Part shown: piece after piece, positions 9,246 to 18,537 of the stretch
Position numbering within the stretch: position 1 is the stretch's first letter
How the letters are laid out: each line of letters opens with the position of its first letter
NCBI RefSeq assembly: GCF_009765965.1
Contig: NZ_LMUL01000014.1
Location: 1,835,176 to 1,899,175 of the forward strand
DNA length: 64,000 nt
Direction of reading: 5' to 3'
Source: Caulobacter sp. S45
GTDB taxonomy: Bacteria; Pseudomonadota; Alphaproteobacteria; Caulobacterales; Caulobacteraceae
Notes under the pieces: generated by a model
Told to the model about the DNA's origin: nothing
The model's database searches: none
The model's input: only the letters and a program-made list of their open reading frames with translations
Program-made: the position numbers and the translations under genes

Positions 9246-10946
9246 TCATGGGGCGGCGGCCGGCAGCTCGACCACGAAGCGCGCGCCCAGCACTGCGCCG
9301 CTGGAGCCCTCCATGTTCTCCGCCCGGATCATGCCGCCGTGCGCCTCGATGATCTGGCGGGCGATGGACAGGCCCAGGCCCGAATGGCCCCCGAAGGCCG
9401 AGCCGCCAGGCGCCTGCCCCTTGGGACGCGCTGTGTAGAAGCGCTGGAAGATATGCTCCAGGTTCTCCGGCGGCACACCCGGCCCTTGATCCTCGACATG
9501 GGTGGCGATGTAGAAGCCGCCGCTGCGCCGCACCCGGTGCAGGCTGACGCGTACCTGGCCGTCCGGGGGACTGAAGGAGCGGGCGTTGTCGATCAGGTTG
9601 CGGAACACCTGGCCGAGCGGCCCCTCCCGGCCGATCACGCGGAAACCATCGAGGGCTTCGCTCGCCACCAGGGTGACGGTGGGACCGCCCAGGGGGACGG
9701 CCTCGGACGGGTAGAGGCCGACGACGTCCTCCAGAAAACGCTGCAGATCCAGCGTGCGCGACGGATCACGCGACAGCTCGGCGTCCAGGCGCGAGGCGTT
9801 GGCGATGTCGGTGATCAGCCGGTTCAGCCGGCCGACGTCCTGCTTCAGCACCGCAGCCAGCCGGTCGCGGATCGGCCCCTCGGGCGCCATCTCCAGGGTC
9901 TCAAGCGCCGAGCGCATCGAGGTCAGCGGGTTCTTGATCTCGTGGCTGACGTCGGCGGCGAAGCGCTCGATCGCGTCCATGCGCGCGGTCAGGGTCGAGG
10001 TCATCGAATCCAGCGAGCGGGCCAGATCGCCCACCTCGTCCTGGCGCGCGGCGATGTCGGGCAGCGAGATGGCCCGCGCGCGGGACAGGCGCACGCTGTC
10101 GGCAGCGCGCGACAGCCGCCGGATCGGCTCGGCCACCGCCCCGTTCAGCAGCAGGCTGGAGGCCAGCACCGCCCCCACCGCCATCAGGATAAAGGGGATC
10201 AGCGCCATCCGCTGGGCGGCGACGATGCGGTCGACGTCGCCGGCCTGGATGGTCAGCACGCCCAGCACCGCCTGCACGTTCTGGATCGGGATCGAGACGC
10301 TGACCAGCCGCCCTCCCGTCTCCGACATGCGCACCCCGGCCACCTTCTGGCCGGTGAGGGCGCGGGCGACCTCGGCATGCTCCTCGGCGTGGGCGCGGGC
10401 TTCACGACGCGCCTCGAAGGCCGCGCCCGACCACGGCCAGTGAATATGCTGGCCGGGTTTGAGCGCCGGCGGCAGGGGCCGCTCGACCACCTTGTCGGCG
10501 ATCACATCGGTGTCGGCGATCAGGCGGCCGCTCCGGTCATAGAGCTGGGCCCGCTCCGAGCGGGGAATGGCGAGGATTTCCAGCACCACGCGGGCGGCGT
10601 CCGGACTCATGTCCGGCTTGGGCTCGCCGGTGGTGGCCGCCTTGACGATCACCTGGGTGATCAGCTCACCCTGGGTGGAGAGGCTGTCCACCCGCGCCTC
10701 GACCAGCCCCCGGCTGAACTCGTTCAGCACCAAGGCCCCGACGACCAGGATGGCCAGGCCCGCCAGGTTCAGGCCGAGGATCAGCCTGGCCAGCCGCGAC
10801 CCGTGGAAGCGGAACCGCCCCCGGCGCTCGACCCCGCTCCCGCGCGCCGGCGGCCGTCGCGAGGCGGACGACGGCAGGGCGAGGTCCCGGTCGGTCGGCG
10901 GCGAAGTCGGCGCGCGCGTCGCCTGGGCCGCCGCGTTCACGCTCAC
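9246..10946 (-). CDS. chvG: sensor histidine kinase, ChvG/ExoS type
   Basis: Membrane sensor kinase partner of ChvI. The 566 residues hold a proline/arginine-rich cytosolic N terminus, a first membrane segment ([20 protein letters not shown]), a periplasmic sensor region, a second membrane segment (about residues 248-275), a HAMP linker, the HisKA box [12 protein letters not shown] with phospho-acceptor His335, and the ATPase motifs [14 protein letters not shown] and [12 protein letters not shown]. The GTG start overlaps the chvI stop (GTGA). In rhizobia the homologue responds to acid or envelope stress with ExoR; no exoR is seen here. Confidence 0.92.
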   Translation of the reverse strand: MSVNAAAQATRAPTSPPTDRDLALPSSASRRPPARGSGVERRGRFRFHGSRLARLILGLNLAGLAILVVGALVLNEFSRGLVEARVDSLSTQGELITQVIVKAATTGEPKPDMSPDAARVVLEILAIPRSERAQLYDRSGRLIADTDVIADKVVERPLPPALKPGQHIHWPWSGAAFEARREARAHAEEHAEVARALTGQKVAGVRMSETGGRLVSVSIPIQNVQAVLGVLTIQAGDVDRIVAAQRMALIPFILMAVGAVLASSLLLNGAVAEPIRRLSRAADSVRLSRARAISLPDIAARQDEVGDLARSLDSMTSTLTARMDAIERFAADVSHEIKNPLTSMRSALETLEMAPEGPIRDRLAAVLKQDVGRLNRLITDIANASRLDAELSRDPSRTLDLQRFLEDVVGLYPSEAVPLGGPTVTLVASEALDGFRVIGREGPLGQVFRNLIDNARSFSPPDGQVRVSLHRVRRSGGFYIATHVEDQGPGVPPENLEHIFQRFYTARPKGQAPGGSAFGGHSGLGLSIARQIIEAHGGMIRAENMEGSSGAVLGARFVVELPAAAP

Positions 10947-11671
10947 GTCTCCCGGTAGCGATATCCCACGCCATACAGGGTCTCGATGGCGTCGAACTCG
11001 GGATCGACCTGGCGGAACTTCTTGCGCATTCGCTTGACGTGGCTGTCGATGGTGCGGTCGTCGACATAGACCTGATCGTCGTAGGCGGCGTCCATCAGGT
11101 TGTCGCGGCTCTTCACGAAGCCGGGCCGCTGGGCCAGGGACTGGAGCAGCAGGAACTCGGTCACCGTCAGCTTGACCGGCCGCTCTTCCCAGAGACAGTC
11201 GTGGCGCTGGGGATCGAGCGTCAGCTTCCCGCGCTTCAGCGGCTTGGCCTGGGCGGCGGCGGCGGCGGCGGGCGACATGCCGGTGACGTCCGGCTCCTCC
11301 TCGTCGTCGGCCCTGGCCCGGCGCAGCACCGCCTTGACCCGCTCGATCAGCAGCCGCTGGGAGAAGGGCTTGTGGATGTAGTCGTCGGCGCCAAGGTTGA
11401 AGCCCAGGATCTCGTCGATCTCCTCGTCCTTGGACGTCAGGATGATCACCGGCAGTTCGGAGGTCTGGCGGAGGCGACGCAACACCTCCATCCCGTCCAT
11501 GCGGGGCATCTTCACGTCCAGGATGGCGAGGTCCGGCGGCTCCTGCTCTAGGGCCTGGAGGCCGGCGACGCCGTCGTGGTAGGCCCTGACCACGTGCCCG
11601 TGGCTTTCGAGCGCCAGGGAGATGGAGGTGACGATGTTTTCGTCATCGTCGACAAGGGTGATCTTCGCCAT
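10943..11671 (-). CDS. chvI: response regulator, ChvI type (OmpR/PhoB family)
   Basis: Two-component response regulator of the ChvG/ChvI pair. In 242 residues it has the receiver domain with acidic pocket DDDE, phosphorylated Asp52 (AILDVKMP), Thr/Lys switch residues ([12 protein letters not shown]), an alanine-rich linker ([12 protein letters not shown], longer than usual) and a winged-helix domain ending [15 protein letters not shown] and [13 protein letters not shown] chose the ATG at 11671 over upstream in-frame starts because [11 protein letters not shown] is the canonical N terminus. It leads the operon and is divergent from the unknown gene at 11778. Confidence 0.94.
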   Translation of the reverse strand: MAKITLVDDDENIVTSISLALESHGHVVRAYHDGVAGLQALEQEPPDLAILDVKMPRMDGMEVLRRLRQTSELPVIILTSKDEEIDEILGFNLGADDYIHKPFSQRLLIERVKAVLRRARADDEEEPDVTGMSPAAAAAAQAKPLKRGKLTLDPQRHDCLWEERPVKLTVTEFLLLQSLAQRPGFVKSRDNLMDAAYDDQVYVDDRTIDSHVKRMRKKFRQVDPEFDAIETLYGVGYRYRET

Positions 11672-11777
11672 GTGCAGAAGGTCGCTTTTCCGAATGCAAG
11701 TCGCAAGCCGACGTAGATCACGCAACTTCAGGCAAATTTAAGCCGCCGCCGGATAAAAAAGAAGGCGGGAGCACTAC

Positions 11778-13499
11778 ATGGTCAACGATAACGTCCATTA
11801 CGAGCTGTTCGCCCGGCGAAAACCCAGTTCGCCATGGGCGCTGGAGTTCGCCACCGAGGAACGCCTGGAGGCCGTAAAGCGCGCCGAGACCATGCTGGCG
11901 GAAAATCGCGCGGCGGCGGTGAAGGTCACCAAGGAGATCCTCGACCCGGATACGGGTATATACGCCAGCATCGCCATCCTGACCCGCGGCGACATCCAGC
12001 CGCTCAAGCCCAAGACGCATATCCTCGAGGAAGAGGCCGGGCTTCTGTGCGTGACGCCGTCGGACCTCTACACCATCCACGCCCGCGAACGGATCGCGCG
12101 GCTGCTGGACGGCTGGCTCAAGCGGGAGCGCTCCACCGCCTTCGAACTGCTGCATCGCGCCGACCTGATCGAACGCCTGGACGCCTCGGGCATGGAGATC
12201 CAGCATTGCCTGCAACGGCTGTCGGTGCCCGAGGCCCAGGCGCGCAAATGCTCCGTGCACGAAGTCATGCGGCGTTATCAGAAGCTGGTGGACGAGGCGA
12301 TCTCGCGGGTGACCTCCGCCCATCGCCGCCACCTGTTCCCGATCGTCGCCTCGTCCAACTTCGCCTCGGCGGTGGAGATCGCCCTGGTCTCGGCCGAACC
12401 CGCCTTCGTGCTGGGCGGCTCGGCCGCCGCCGTCATGGCTGGCGGGCTAAGCTGGGTGGACAAGATCGGCCTGCTGCTCGACATGGCGGAATCCGCCCCC
12501 ACCGAAGGTCCTGGCCGCCTTCTCGCCTTCCGGGTGCTGGAACAGCCGCTGAGCGAGATCCTCGGCTCGCGCGGCGGGCTGGCGGCCCTGGTGGGCGAGG
12601 CGTCGCCCGACATGGGGTCGGGCTTGGCGCTGATGACCCGGCTGGTCGCGCCCGAGACCGTGGCGATCATGATCCAGAAGGACCCGTCGCTGAACCACGA
12701 GTTCCCGCCGATCGACGTCGCCCTGAACCGCCTGGCGCATTGGCTGGGCGACCCGGCTTTCGACTCGGTGCGCACCTCGCTCGCCCGCCGCATCCTGGCG
12801 GAGCTGAACAGTACGCGCCGCCTGCATCCCACCGATCCGGGCGGCGAGATCCGCACCATGCGCGCCCTGGCCCGCGTGCTGGTCATGGCCGGCTCCAAGG
12901 TGGTCGGGCCCGAAGAGGTCCAGGCCGCCTTCATCGAGCGCTCCAAGAGCCTGCTCAACTCCAACTTCGTGCAGATCTATCTGGAACAGGCCGGCGGCGG
13001 CCCGCTGGGCGAGGCCCAGGCGCTGATGCGGCTCGGCGAGAACGTGGTCGGCGGCGTCAACAAGCGCGCGGCGGCCAAGTGGCTGAAGACCACGATCGGC
13101 GCCCTGCGCTTCGAACGGGTCCTGTTCACCGGCTCCGAATCCCCGGCCTGGAAGCTGGCCCATCTGGCGGAGCTGGAGCATGCGCTGCGCCGGGTCGGCC
13201 TGGCCGAGGAGGACCGGGTCGAGGTCGCGGTGCGGATCGGCGAGGTCGCCGGCATGATCGAGGCCGACGCCAAGCTGATCGCCGCCATCGCCCGCGCCCC
13301 GGCGTCCGCCGCCCACCGCCTGATGCTGTTGCTGAAGCTGGTCAGCGGCGAGACCGCGCCCCTGGGTCCGGTGACCGCGCGCGCCCGCACCGAGGCCATG
13401 CGCCTGGCCCGCGACCCCGCCATGCGCGCCGAACTGGCCGCGACCCCGGAACTGCTGACGCGGGTGCAGGAGATGATGACGACGGGCGTGGCGGCCTAG
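11778..13499 (+). CDS. conserved protein of unknown function (573 residues), divergent from chvI
   Basis: Not recognised as a named family. It is soluble, with no signal peptide and no membrane segment. The first 75 residues (VHYELFARRKPSSPWALEF, then a helix rich in Ala/Glu and VKVTKEILDPDTG) look like a separate small domain; the rest is helical with many Ala, Arg and Leu. Codon use and GC match its core neighbours, so it looks resident rather than acquired. It shares a 106-base divergent promoter region with chvI, which hints at regulation by or with that system. Its stop overlaps the stop of the convergent LuxR-type gene within CTAG. The start is the ATG preceded by GGCGGGAG. Confidence 0.8.
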   Translation: MVNDNVHYELFARRKPSSPWALEFATEERLEAVKRAETMLAENRAAAVKVTKEILDPDTGIYASIAILTRGDIQPLKPKTHILEEEAGLLCVTPSDLYTIHARERIARLLDGWLKRERSTAFELLHRADLIERLDASGMEIQHCLQRLSVPEAQARKCSVHEVMRRYQKLVDEAISRVTSAHRRHLFPIVASSNFASAVEIALVSAEPAFVLGGSAAAVMAGGLSWVDKIGLLLDMAESAPTEGPGRLLAFRVLEQPLSEILGSRGGLAALVGEASPDMGSGLALMTRLVAPETVAIMIQKDPSLNHEFPPIDVALNRLAHWLGDPAFDSVRTSLARRILAELNSTRRLHPTDPGGEIRTMRALARVLVMAGSKVVGPEEVQAAFIERSKSLLNSNFVQIYLEQAGGGPLGEAQALMRLGENVVGGVNKRAAAKWLKTTIGALRFERVLFTGSESPAWKLAHLAELEHALRRVGLAEEDRVEVAVRIGEVAGMIEADAKLIAAIARAPASAAHRLMLLLKLVSGETAPLGPVTARARTEAMRLARDPAMRAELAATPELLTRVQEMMTTGVAA

Positions 13500-14284
13500 A
13501 GAGGCCTGCGGCGGCTCGGAAGAGAGTGGGCCAGCGAACCGGCGCCCAGGGCGAATAGCTCGGACAGCGTGCCGATCCCCAGCTTGCGATAGATCTGCTT
13601 GCGGTAGTCCTTCACCGTATGGCGGCTGATGCCGAGCCGCAGTTCGATGGCTTCCGACGAACAGCCGATCAGGAGCAGGTCGGCGATCTCAGCCTCACGC
13701 GGCGTGAGGCTTTTGTGGAACGTCCTTCGCTGGGGCGGCGTCGCATCGGCGAGCGTGGCGCTCCGGTCGAAGGCGGCGGCGATCGGCGCGCTCAGCGCTT
13801 CCAGGTCCTTGAGCGCGTCGTGTTGGACGGACGCTCGGCCGCGATCACGATACAGGCCGAGCTCGACCATGCCGCCGCAGGCTGGAAAATACAGGCCCAC
13901 CTCCTCCAGTCTCGCGGGCCACCCCACGGTGCGGAAGCCCAGTTCCTCGTCGGGAGAGCGCACGAGGTAGGACCTGGCGTCGGCCGCGATCCGATCCGCC
14001 CGGATCTGGAAGTCCCGCGCCCTGAAGGCGCCGGCGACCGGACCACGCTCCAGCAGCGGATTGGCCGCATGGGTGAACCCGACGTAGTTCTGGATTCCCT
14101 GCCGACATCCGACGGTGTCGAAGTTCTCGAACAACAGGGCGGGCGGCGCTTCGCCTCGATGGACGACGATGGCCGAAAGCTCGAAGTCCATCAGCTCGCA
14201 GACCGCCTTGGCGGTCACGGCGGCGAAATCGGCCCTTCCGATGGCGCCGATGATCTCGACCAGGGTCGATTGCGAGGTTGGCAT
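13496..14284 (-). CDS. LuxR-family helix-turn-helix transcriptional regulator
   Basis: A 262-residue regulator. The C-terminal domain (about 190-250) has the LuxR/FixJ signature: LTPREAEIADLLLIGCSSEA, then LRLGISRHTVKDYRKQIYRKLGI. The N-terminal 180 residues do not show the conserved Trp/Tyr/Asp pattern of acyl-homoserine-lactone receptors and no receiver-domain Asp pocket, so the input signal is unknown. It is divergent from the short-chain dehydrogenase at 14411, its likeliest target. Its stop overlaps the stop of the convergent upstream gene. Confidence 0.85.
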   Translation of the reverse strand: MPTSQSTLVEIIGAIGRADFAAVTAKAVCELMDFELSAIVVHRGEAPPALLFENFDTVGCRQGIQNYVGFTHAANPLLERGPVAGAFRARDFQIRADRIAADARSYLVRSPDEELGFRTVGWPARLEEVGLYFPACGGMVELGLYRDRGRASVQHDALKDLEALSAPIAAAFDRSATLADATPPQRRTFHKSLTPREAEIADLLLIGCSSEAIELRLGISRHTVKDYRKQIYRKLGIGTLSELFALGAGSLAHSLPSRRRPL

Positions 14285-14410
14285 TCAGGACCGGTCCCGT
14301 CTTGCCCAATTCCGTACACCCCTCTTTGGAGGGGCGCCACCGGACGCATCGCCCCCCTATTCGTCCGGCCGATCAGGCGGTGCGCCGCCGCTGGGACCAG
14401 GGGCTTCGTC

Positions 14411-15169
14411 GTGCATATAGACCTTTCCGACCAGACCGTGCTCGTCACCGGGGCCAGCCGGGGCATCGGCGCCGCCATTGCGCGCCGGCTCGGCGGCGCG
14501 GGCGCGCGGGTCGCCGTCCACTACGGTCGCGGACGCGAGGCGGCGGAGGCGCTGGCGCACAGCCTTGGAAACGGCGCCCAGGCGTTCGGAGCCGATCTCG
14601 CGGACCCGGAGACCTGCGCGGCGCTCTGGTCGGAGATCGAAGGCCGTTTCGGCAGGATCGACGCCCTGGTCAACAATGCCGGGATTGCGGTGGAGTCCGC
14701 GCTCGACAAGCCGATGGGCGAATGGCTCGGCGACTGGGAGACGACCATGGCCGTCAACCTCACCGCGACCGCCATCCTCAGCCGGTTGGCCATCGCGCAT
14801 TTCATGACCCGCGATGGGGGAAGGATCGTCAACATCGCCTCCCGCGCCGCTTTCCGCGGCGATCAGCCGGACTACCTCGCCTATGCGGCGTCCAAGGCCG
14901 GCGTCGTCGCGCTGACGCGATCCATCGCGCGCGGCTTCGGCAAGGCCGGCGTCAAGGCCTTCATCCTGGCGCCCGGCTTCACCCGCACCGAGATGGCCCA
15001 GGCCTTCATCGACCAGTATGGCGAGGACTACGCGGTCAGCGACCTGGCCCTGTCGCGCCTCACCGAGCCGGACGATATCGCCCCGATGGCGGCCTTCCTG
15101 CTCAGCGGCCTGGCCGACCACGCCACCGGATCGACCATCGACCTCAACGCCGGCTCCTACGTCAGATGA
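14411..15169 (+). CDS. short-chain dehydrogenase/reductase, FabG-like
   Basis: NAD(P)-dependent oxidoreductase of 252 residues. It shows the cofactor motif TGASRGIG near the N terminus, NNAG, the catalytic Ser in VNIAS, the YAASK motif with catalytic Tyr and Lys, and the C-terminal ATGSTIDLNAGSYV typical of classical SDRs. The substrate cannot be read from sequence; 3-oxoacyl or sugar/steroid alcohol oxidation are common for such proteins. The GTG at 14411 (MHIDLSDQTVLVTGAS) gives the usual N terminus. It is divergent from the LuxR-type gene across 126 bases. Confidence 0.88.
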   Translation: MHIDLSDQTVLVTGASRGIGAAIARRLGGAGARVAVHYGRGREAAEALAHSLGNGAQAFGADLADPETCAALWSEIEGRFGRIDALVNNAGIAVESALDKPMGEWLGDWETTMAVNLTATAILSRLAIAHFMTRDGGRIVNIASRAAFRGDQPDYLAYAASKAGVVALTRSIARGFGKAGVKAFILAPGFTRTEMAQAFIDQYGEDYAVSDLALSRLTEPDDIAPMAAFLLSGLADHATGSTIDLNAGSYVR

Positions 15170-15190
15170 GGGCGCGCCGGATCGGACGGC

Positions 15191-15487
15191 TCAGGCCCGC
15201 GCCATGATCGCTTCGATCGCGGCGAACCTCACGGCGCTGTCCACGCTGAGCCGGCGGGCGAGATCGCGCACCCCGACGGGATAGGCGGCGCCGCCCTCGG
15301 CGATCTCCTCGGCGAGTTGGTGCGCCTGCAGCAGGTTGGCGGCCAACAGGTCGACCTGCTCGCGGGCGGCGCCCTTGGCCTCGGCCTGGAGCCGGCGGAC
15401 CCGCTCGCTCAGGCTGACCACCGTGGCGGTGCTGGAAGCGGTCTCGGCCTTCGACCTCGAAGCCGCCGCGCGGAGAGGCGCTGACAT
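15191..15487 (-). CDS. small conserved hypothetical protein (98 residues)
   Basis: Helical, charged protein with a variable Ala/Ser-rich N terminus and a conserved-looking core (SERVRRLQAEAKGAAREQVD and GGAAYPVGVRDLARRL). Similar small proteins occur in Caulobacterales, but no function is known to me. It lies 118 bases downstream of polA on the same strand and ends 21 bases from the convergent dehydrogenase gene. There is no signal peptide or membrane segment. The fusion-like regularity of the heptads suggests a coiled coil or helical hairpin. Confidence 0.65.
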   Translation of the reverse strand: MSAPLRAAASRSKAETASSTATVVSLSERVRRLQAEAKGAAREQVDLLAANLLQAHQLAEEIAEGGAAYPVGVRDLARRLSVDSAVRFAAIEAIMARA

Positions 15488-15605
15488 CGGATTTCCCCTG
15501 CAAAGGGCCGTGATGGATCACGACCGTTGCAGTAACCTGGGCGATGGCGGCTGAACGCGTCGTGAGCCCGTAGTTAGCTGGCGTTCATGTCCGCAAAGCT
15601 TGGCC

Positions 15606-18470
15606 TCAGTGCGCCTCGTCCCAGTTCGCCGCCCAGCGCGCGTCGACCGTCAGCGGCACCGACAGGGCCACCGCCGGCTCGGCCGCGCCCGACATCACCT
15701 CGGCGGCGAGCTTGCACAGGGCGTCGGCCTCGGCCTTGGGCGCCTCGAACACCAGTTCGTCGTGGACCTGCAGCAGCATGCGCGCGCTGAGGCCCGCCGT
15801 CTTCAGGGCCGCCGGCATGCGCATCATGGCCCGGCGGATGATGTCGGCGGCGGCGCCCTGGATCGGGGCGTTGATGGCGGCGCGCTCGGAGAACTGGCGC
15901 TGGGCGGCCGACTTGGAGGCGATCTCGGGGATGTTGATCCGCCGGCCGAACAGCGTCGTGACGAACCCCTGCTCGCGCACCAGGGCGCGGGTCTTGTCCA
16001 TATAGTCGCGGATGCCGGGGAAGCGCTCGAAATAGGTGCGGATATAGGCCCCGGCCTCGTCCTGGCGGATGCCGAGCTGGTTGGACAGGCCGAAGGCCGA
16101 GATGCCGTAGATGATGCCGAAATTGATCGCCTTGGCGCGCCTGCGCACCATCGGGTCCATGCCCTCGACCGGGACGCCGAACATCTCCGAGGCGGTCATG
16201 GCGTGGATGTCCAGGCCCCGGCGGAAGGCGTCCTTCAACTGCGGAATATCGCCGATGTGGGCCAGCAACCGCAGCTCGATCTGGGAATAGTCGGCCGAGA
16301 CGATCACATTGCCCGGCTCGGCGATGAAGCAGGTGCGCAGCTTGCGCCCCTCATCCGTCCGGATCGGGATATTCTGTAGGTTGGGGTCCGACGATGACAG
16401 CCGCCCGGTGGTGGTCGAGGCCAGCGAGAACGAGGTATGCACCCGCCCGGTCGCCGGCGCCACGGCCAGGACCAGGGCGTCGGTATAGGTGTTCTTCAGC
16501 TTGGCGATCTGGCGCCAGTCCAGGATGGCGCGCGGCAGGTCGTGGCCCTGCTCGGCCAGGTCCTCCATTACCTTGACGTCGGTGGACCAGGCCCCGGTGG
16601 CTGTGCGCTTGGCGCCCGGCAGGCCCAGCTCGCCGAACAGCACGTCGCCGATCTGCTTGGGGCTGCCGAGGTTGAAGGGGTGGCCGGCAAGCTGGTGCGC
16701 ACGCGCCTCCGCCTCGACCATCTTGATCCCGAACTCGTGCGACAGGGCGCGCAGCCGGTCCGGATCGACCTTGATCCCGTGGCATTCCATCGCCGCCAGC
16801 ACGGGCGGCATACCCCGCTCCAGCGTCTCGTAGACAGTGAGAAGCTTGGCCTTCAGCAGGCGCGGCTTGAGCACGTGATACAGCCGCAGGGTCACGTCCG
16901 CGTCCTCGGCGGCGTAGGCGGTGGCGGTCTTCAGCTCCACCTGGGCGAAGCTGATCTCCTTCTTGCCGCTGCCGGCCACCTGCTTGAACGGGATCGGGAT
17001 GTGGCCGAGGTGAATCTGGGACAGCTCGTCCATGCCGTGGCCGTGCAGGCCCGCGTCCAGCACATAGGACATCAGCATGGTGTCCTCGATCGGCGCGACG
17101 TCGACGCCGTAACGGCTCATCACCGCCAGGTCGTACTTGGCGTTCTGCGCCACCTTCAGCACGCTCGGGTCTTCCAGCAGCGGCTTCAGCCGCGCGATGG
17201 CCGGCGACATCGGAATCTGGGTCCAGTCCTGGGCGGCCATCAGGTCCAGCCCCTCCGCGGCGCAGTGGCCCAGCGGGATGTAGACCGCCTGGCCCGGCGC
17301 TGTGGCCAGCGACACGCCGCATAGCCCGGACGCCGCCGAGGATAGGGAGTCGGTCTCGGTGTCGAAGGCGATCACCCCGGCCTCGAACGCGCGGGCGATC
17401 CAGGCGTCCAGCGTCTCCAGGTCCTGGATGCAGACATAGGCCGTGGGATCGATCGCCACCGCCTGGGGGGCCGAGACCATGGGCGCCGGGACCATGCCGG
17501 GGCTGGCCTCCGACACCCGACGCGCCAGGGTGCGGAATTCCATCTCGTTGAGGAACTGGGCCAGGACGGCGGGATCGGGCGCGCGCACCACGAAGTCCGA
17601 CACCGGATCGGGGACGGGCGCGTCGTCGGCGAGGGTGACGAGTTGGCGCGAGATGCGCACCTGGTCGGCGTGGGTCAGCAGGGTCTCGCGCCGCTTGGGC
17701 TGCTTGATCTCGCCCGCGCGCGCCAACAGCGAGTCCAGATCGCCAAACTCTTCGAGAAGCTGGACGGCGGTCTTGATGCCGATGCCCGGCGCGCCCGGCA
17801 CGTTGTCGACGCTGTCGCCGGCCAGCGCCTGGACCTCGACCACCCGCTCGGGCGGCACCCCGAACTTCTCGATCACCTGCTCGCGGCAGATGCGGACCTG
17901 TTTGACCGGATCGAGCAGGCAGATCTGCTCGTTGACCAGTTGCATCAGGTCCTTGTCGGAGGAGACCACCACCACCTCGCCGCCAGCCTGGGCGACCCGG
18001 CGGGCGTAGGTGGCGATCACGTCATCGGCTTCATAGCCCTCCAGCTCGATGGCCGGCACGCCGAAGGCGCGGGTGGCCTCGCGGATCAGCGGGAACTGGG
18101 GGATCAGGTCGGCCGGCGGCGGCGGGCGGTGGGCCTTGTACTGCTCGTAGATCTTGGAGCGGAAGGTCTTCTCGCTGGCGTCGAACACCACCGCCAGGTG
18201 GGTCGGCGCGCCCAGGCCCTTGCCGTCGTCGCCGTCCTTGGTGTCGCAGATCAGCTTCCACAGCATGTTGCAGAAGCCCTGCACCGCACCCACCGGCAGG
18301 CCGTCGGACTTTCGGGTCAAGGGCGGCAGGGCGTGGAAGGCGCGGAAGATGTAGCCCGACCCGTCCACCAGATACAGGCGCATGGGCTTTGCGGGATCGA
18401 CCTCGATGGGGGCCGTGATCTCCACATCCGCATCCGCTTCGGCGGGATCGAGCAGGGTTATGTCGGTCAT
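15606..18470 (-). CDS. polA: DNA polymerase I
   Basis: Repair and Okazaki-fragment polymerase of 954 residues. The order is: an N-terminal extension of about 30 residues, a 5'-3' exonuclease domain (LYLVDGSGYIFRAFHALPP and GYEADDVIATYARR), a 3'-5' exonuclease domain with intact-looking acidic residues (VIAFDTETDSLSS, NAKYDLAVMSRYG, DTMLMSYVLDAG), and a polymerase domain (SADYSQIELRLLAH, KAINFGIIYGISAFGL, LLQVHDELVFEAP). The ATG at 18470 gives MTDITLLDPAEADAD; an upstream in-frame ATG at 18533 is less likely as it would run into the divergent gene's promoter. Confidence 0.97.
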   Translation of the reverse strand: MTDITLLDPAEADADVEITAPIEVDPAKPMRLYLVDGSGYIFRAFHALPPLTRKSDGLPVGAVQGFCNMLWKLICDTKDGDDGKGLGAPTHLAVVFDASEKTFRSKIYEQYKAHRPPPPADLIPQFPLIREATRAFGVPAIELEGYEADDVIATYARRVAQAGGEVVVVSSDKDLMQLVNEQICLLDPVKQVRICREQVIEKFGVPPERVVEVQALAGDSVDNVPGAPGIGIKTAVQLLEEFGDLDSLLARAGEIKQPKRRETLLTHADQVRISRQLVTLADDAPVPDPVSDFVVRAPDPAVLAQFLNEMEFRTLARRVSEASPGMVPAPMVSAPQAVAIDPTAYVCIQDLETLDAWIARAFEAGVIAFDTETDSLSSAASGLCGVSLATAPGQAVYIPLGHCAAEGLDLMAAQDWTQIPMSPAIARLKPLLEDPSVLKVAQNAKYDLAVMSRYGVDVAPIEDTMLMSYVLDAGLHGHGMDELSQIHLGHIPIPFKQVAGSGKKEISFAQVELKTATAYAAEDADVTLRLYHVLKPRLLKAKLLTVYETLERGMPPVLAAMECHGIKVDPDRLRALSHEFGIKMVEAEARAHQLAGHPFNLGSPKQIGDVLFGELGLPGAKRTATGAWSTDVKVMEDLAEQGHDLPRAILDWRQIAKLKNTYTDALVLAVAPATGRVHTSFSLASTTTGRLSSSDPNLQNIPIRTDEGRKLRTCFIAEPGNVIVSADYSQIELRLLAHIGDIPQLKDAFRRGLDIHAMTASEMFGVPVEGMDPMVRRRAKAINFGIIYGISAFGLSNQLGIRQDEAGAYIRTYFERFPGIRDYMDKTRALVREQGFVTTLFGRRINIPEIASKSAAQRQFSERAAINAPIQGAAADIIRRAMMRMPAALKTAGLSARMLLQVHDELVFEAPKAEADALCKLAAEVMSGAAEPAVALSVPLTVDARWAANWDEAH

Positions 18471-18537
18471 GCGGACAAGATAGGCGCTGACGGCGCCGGG
18501 GTCACGCCGCGCGACAGCCTTAGCGGAATCCAAACGG

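Noticed and set aside
8805..10958. Open frame of 717 codons on the plus strand opposite hprK and chvG
   Set aside because: It has the same shadow composition (His/Gln/Arg/Gly-rich), with no start context and no domains.
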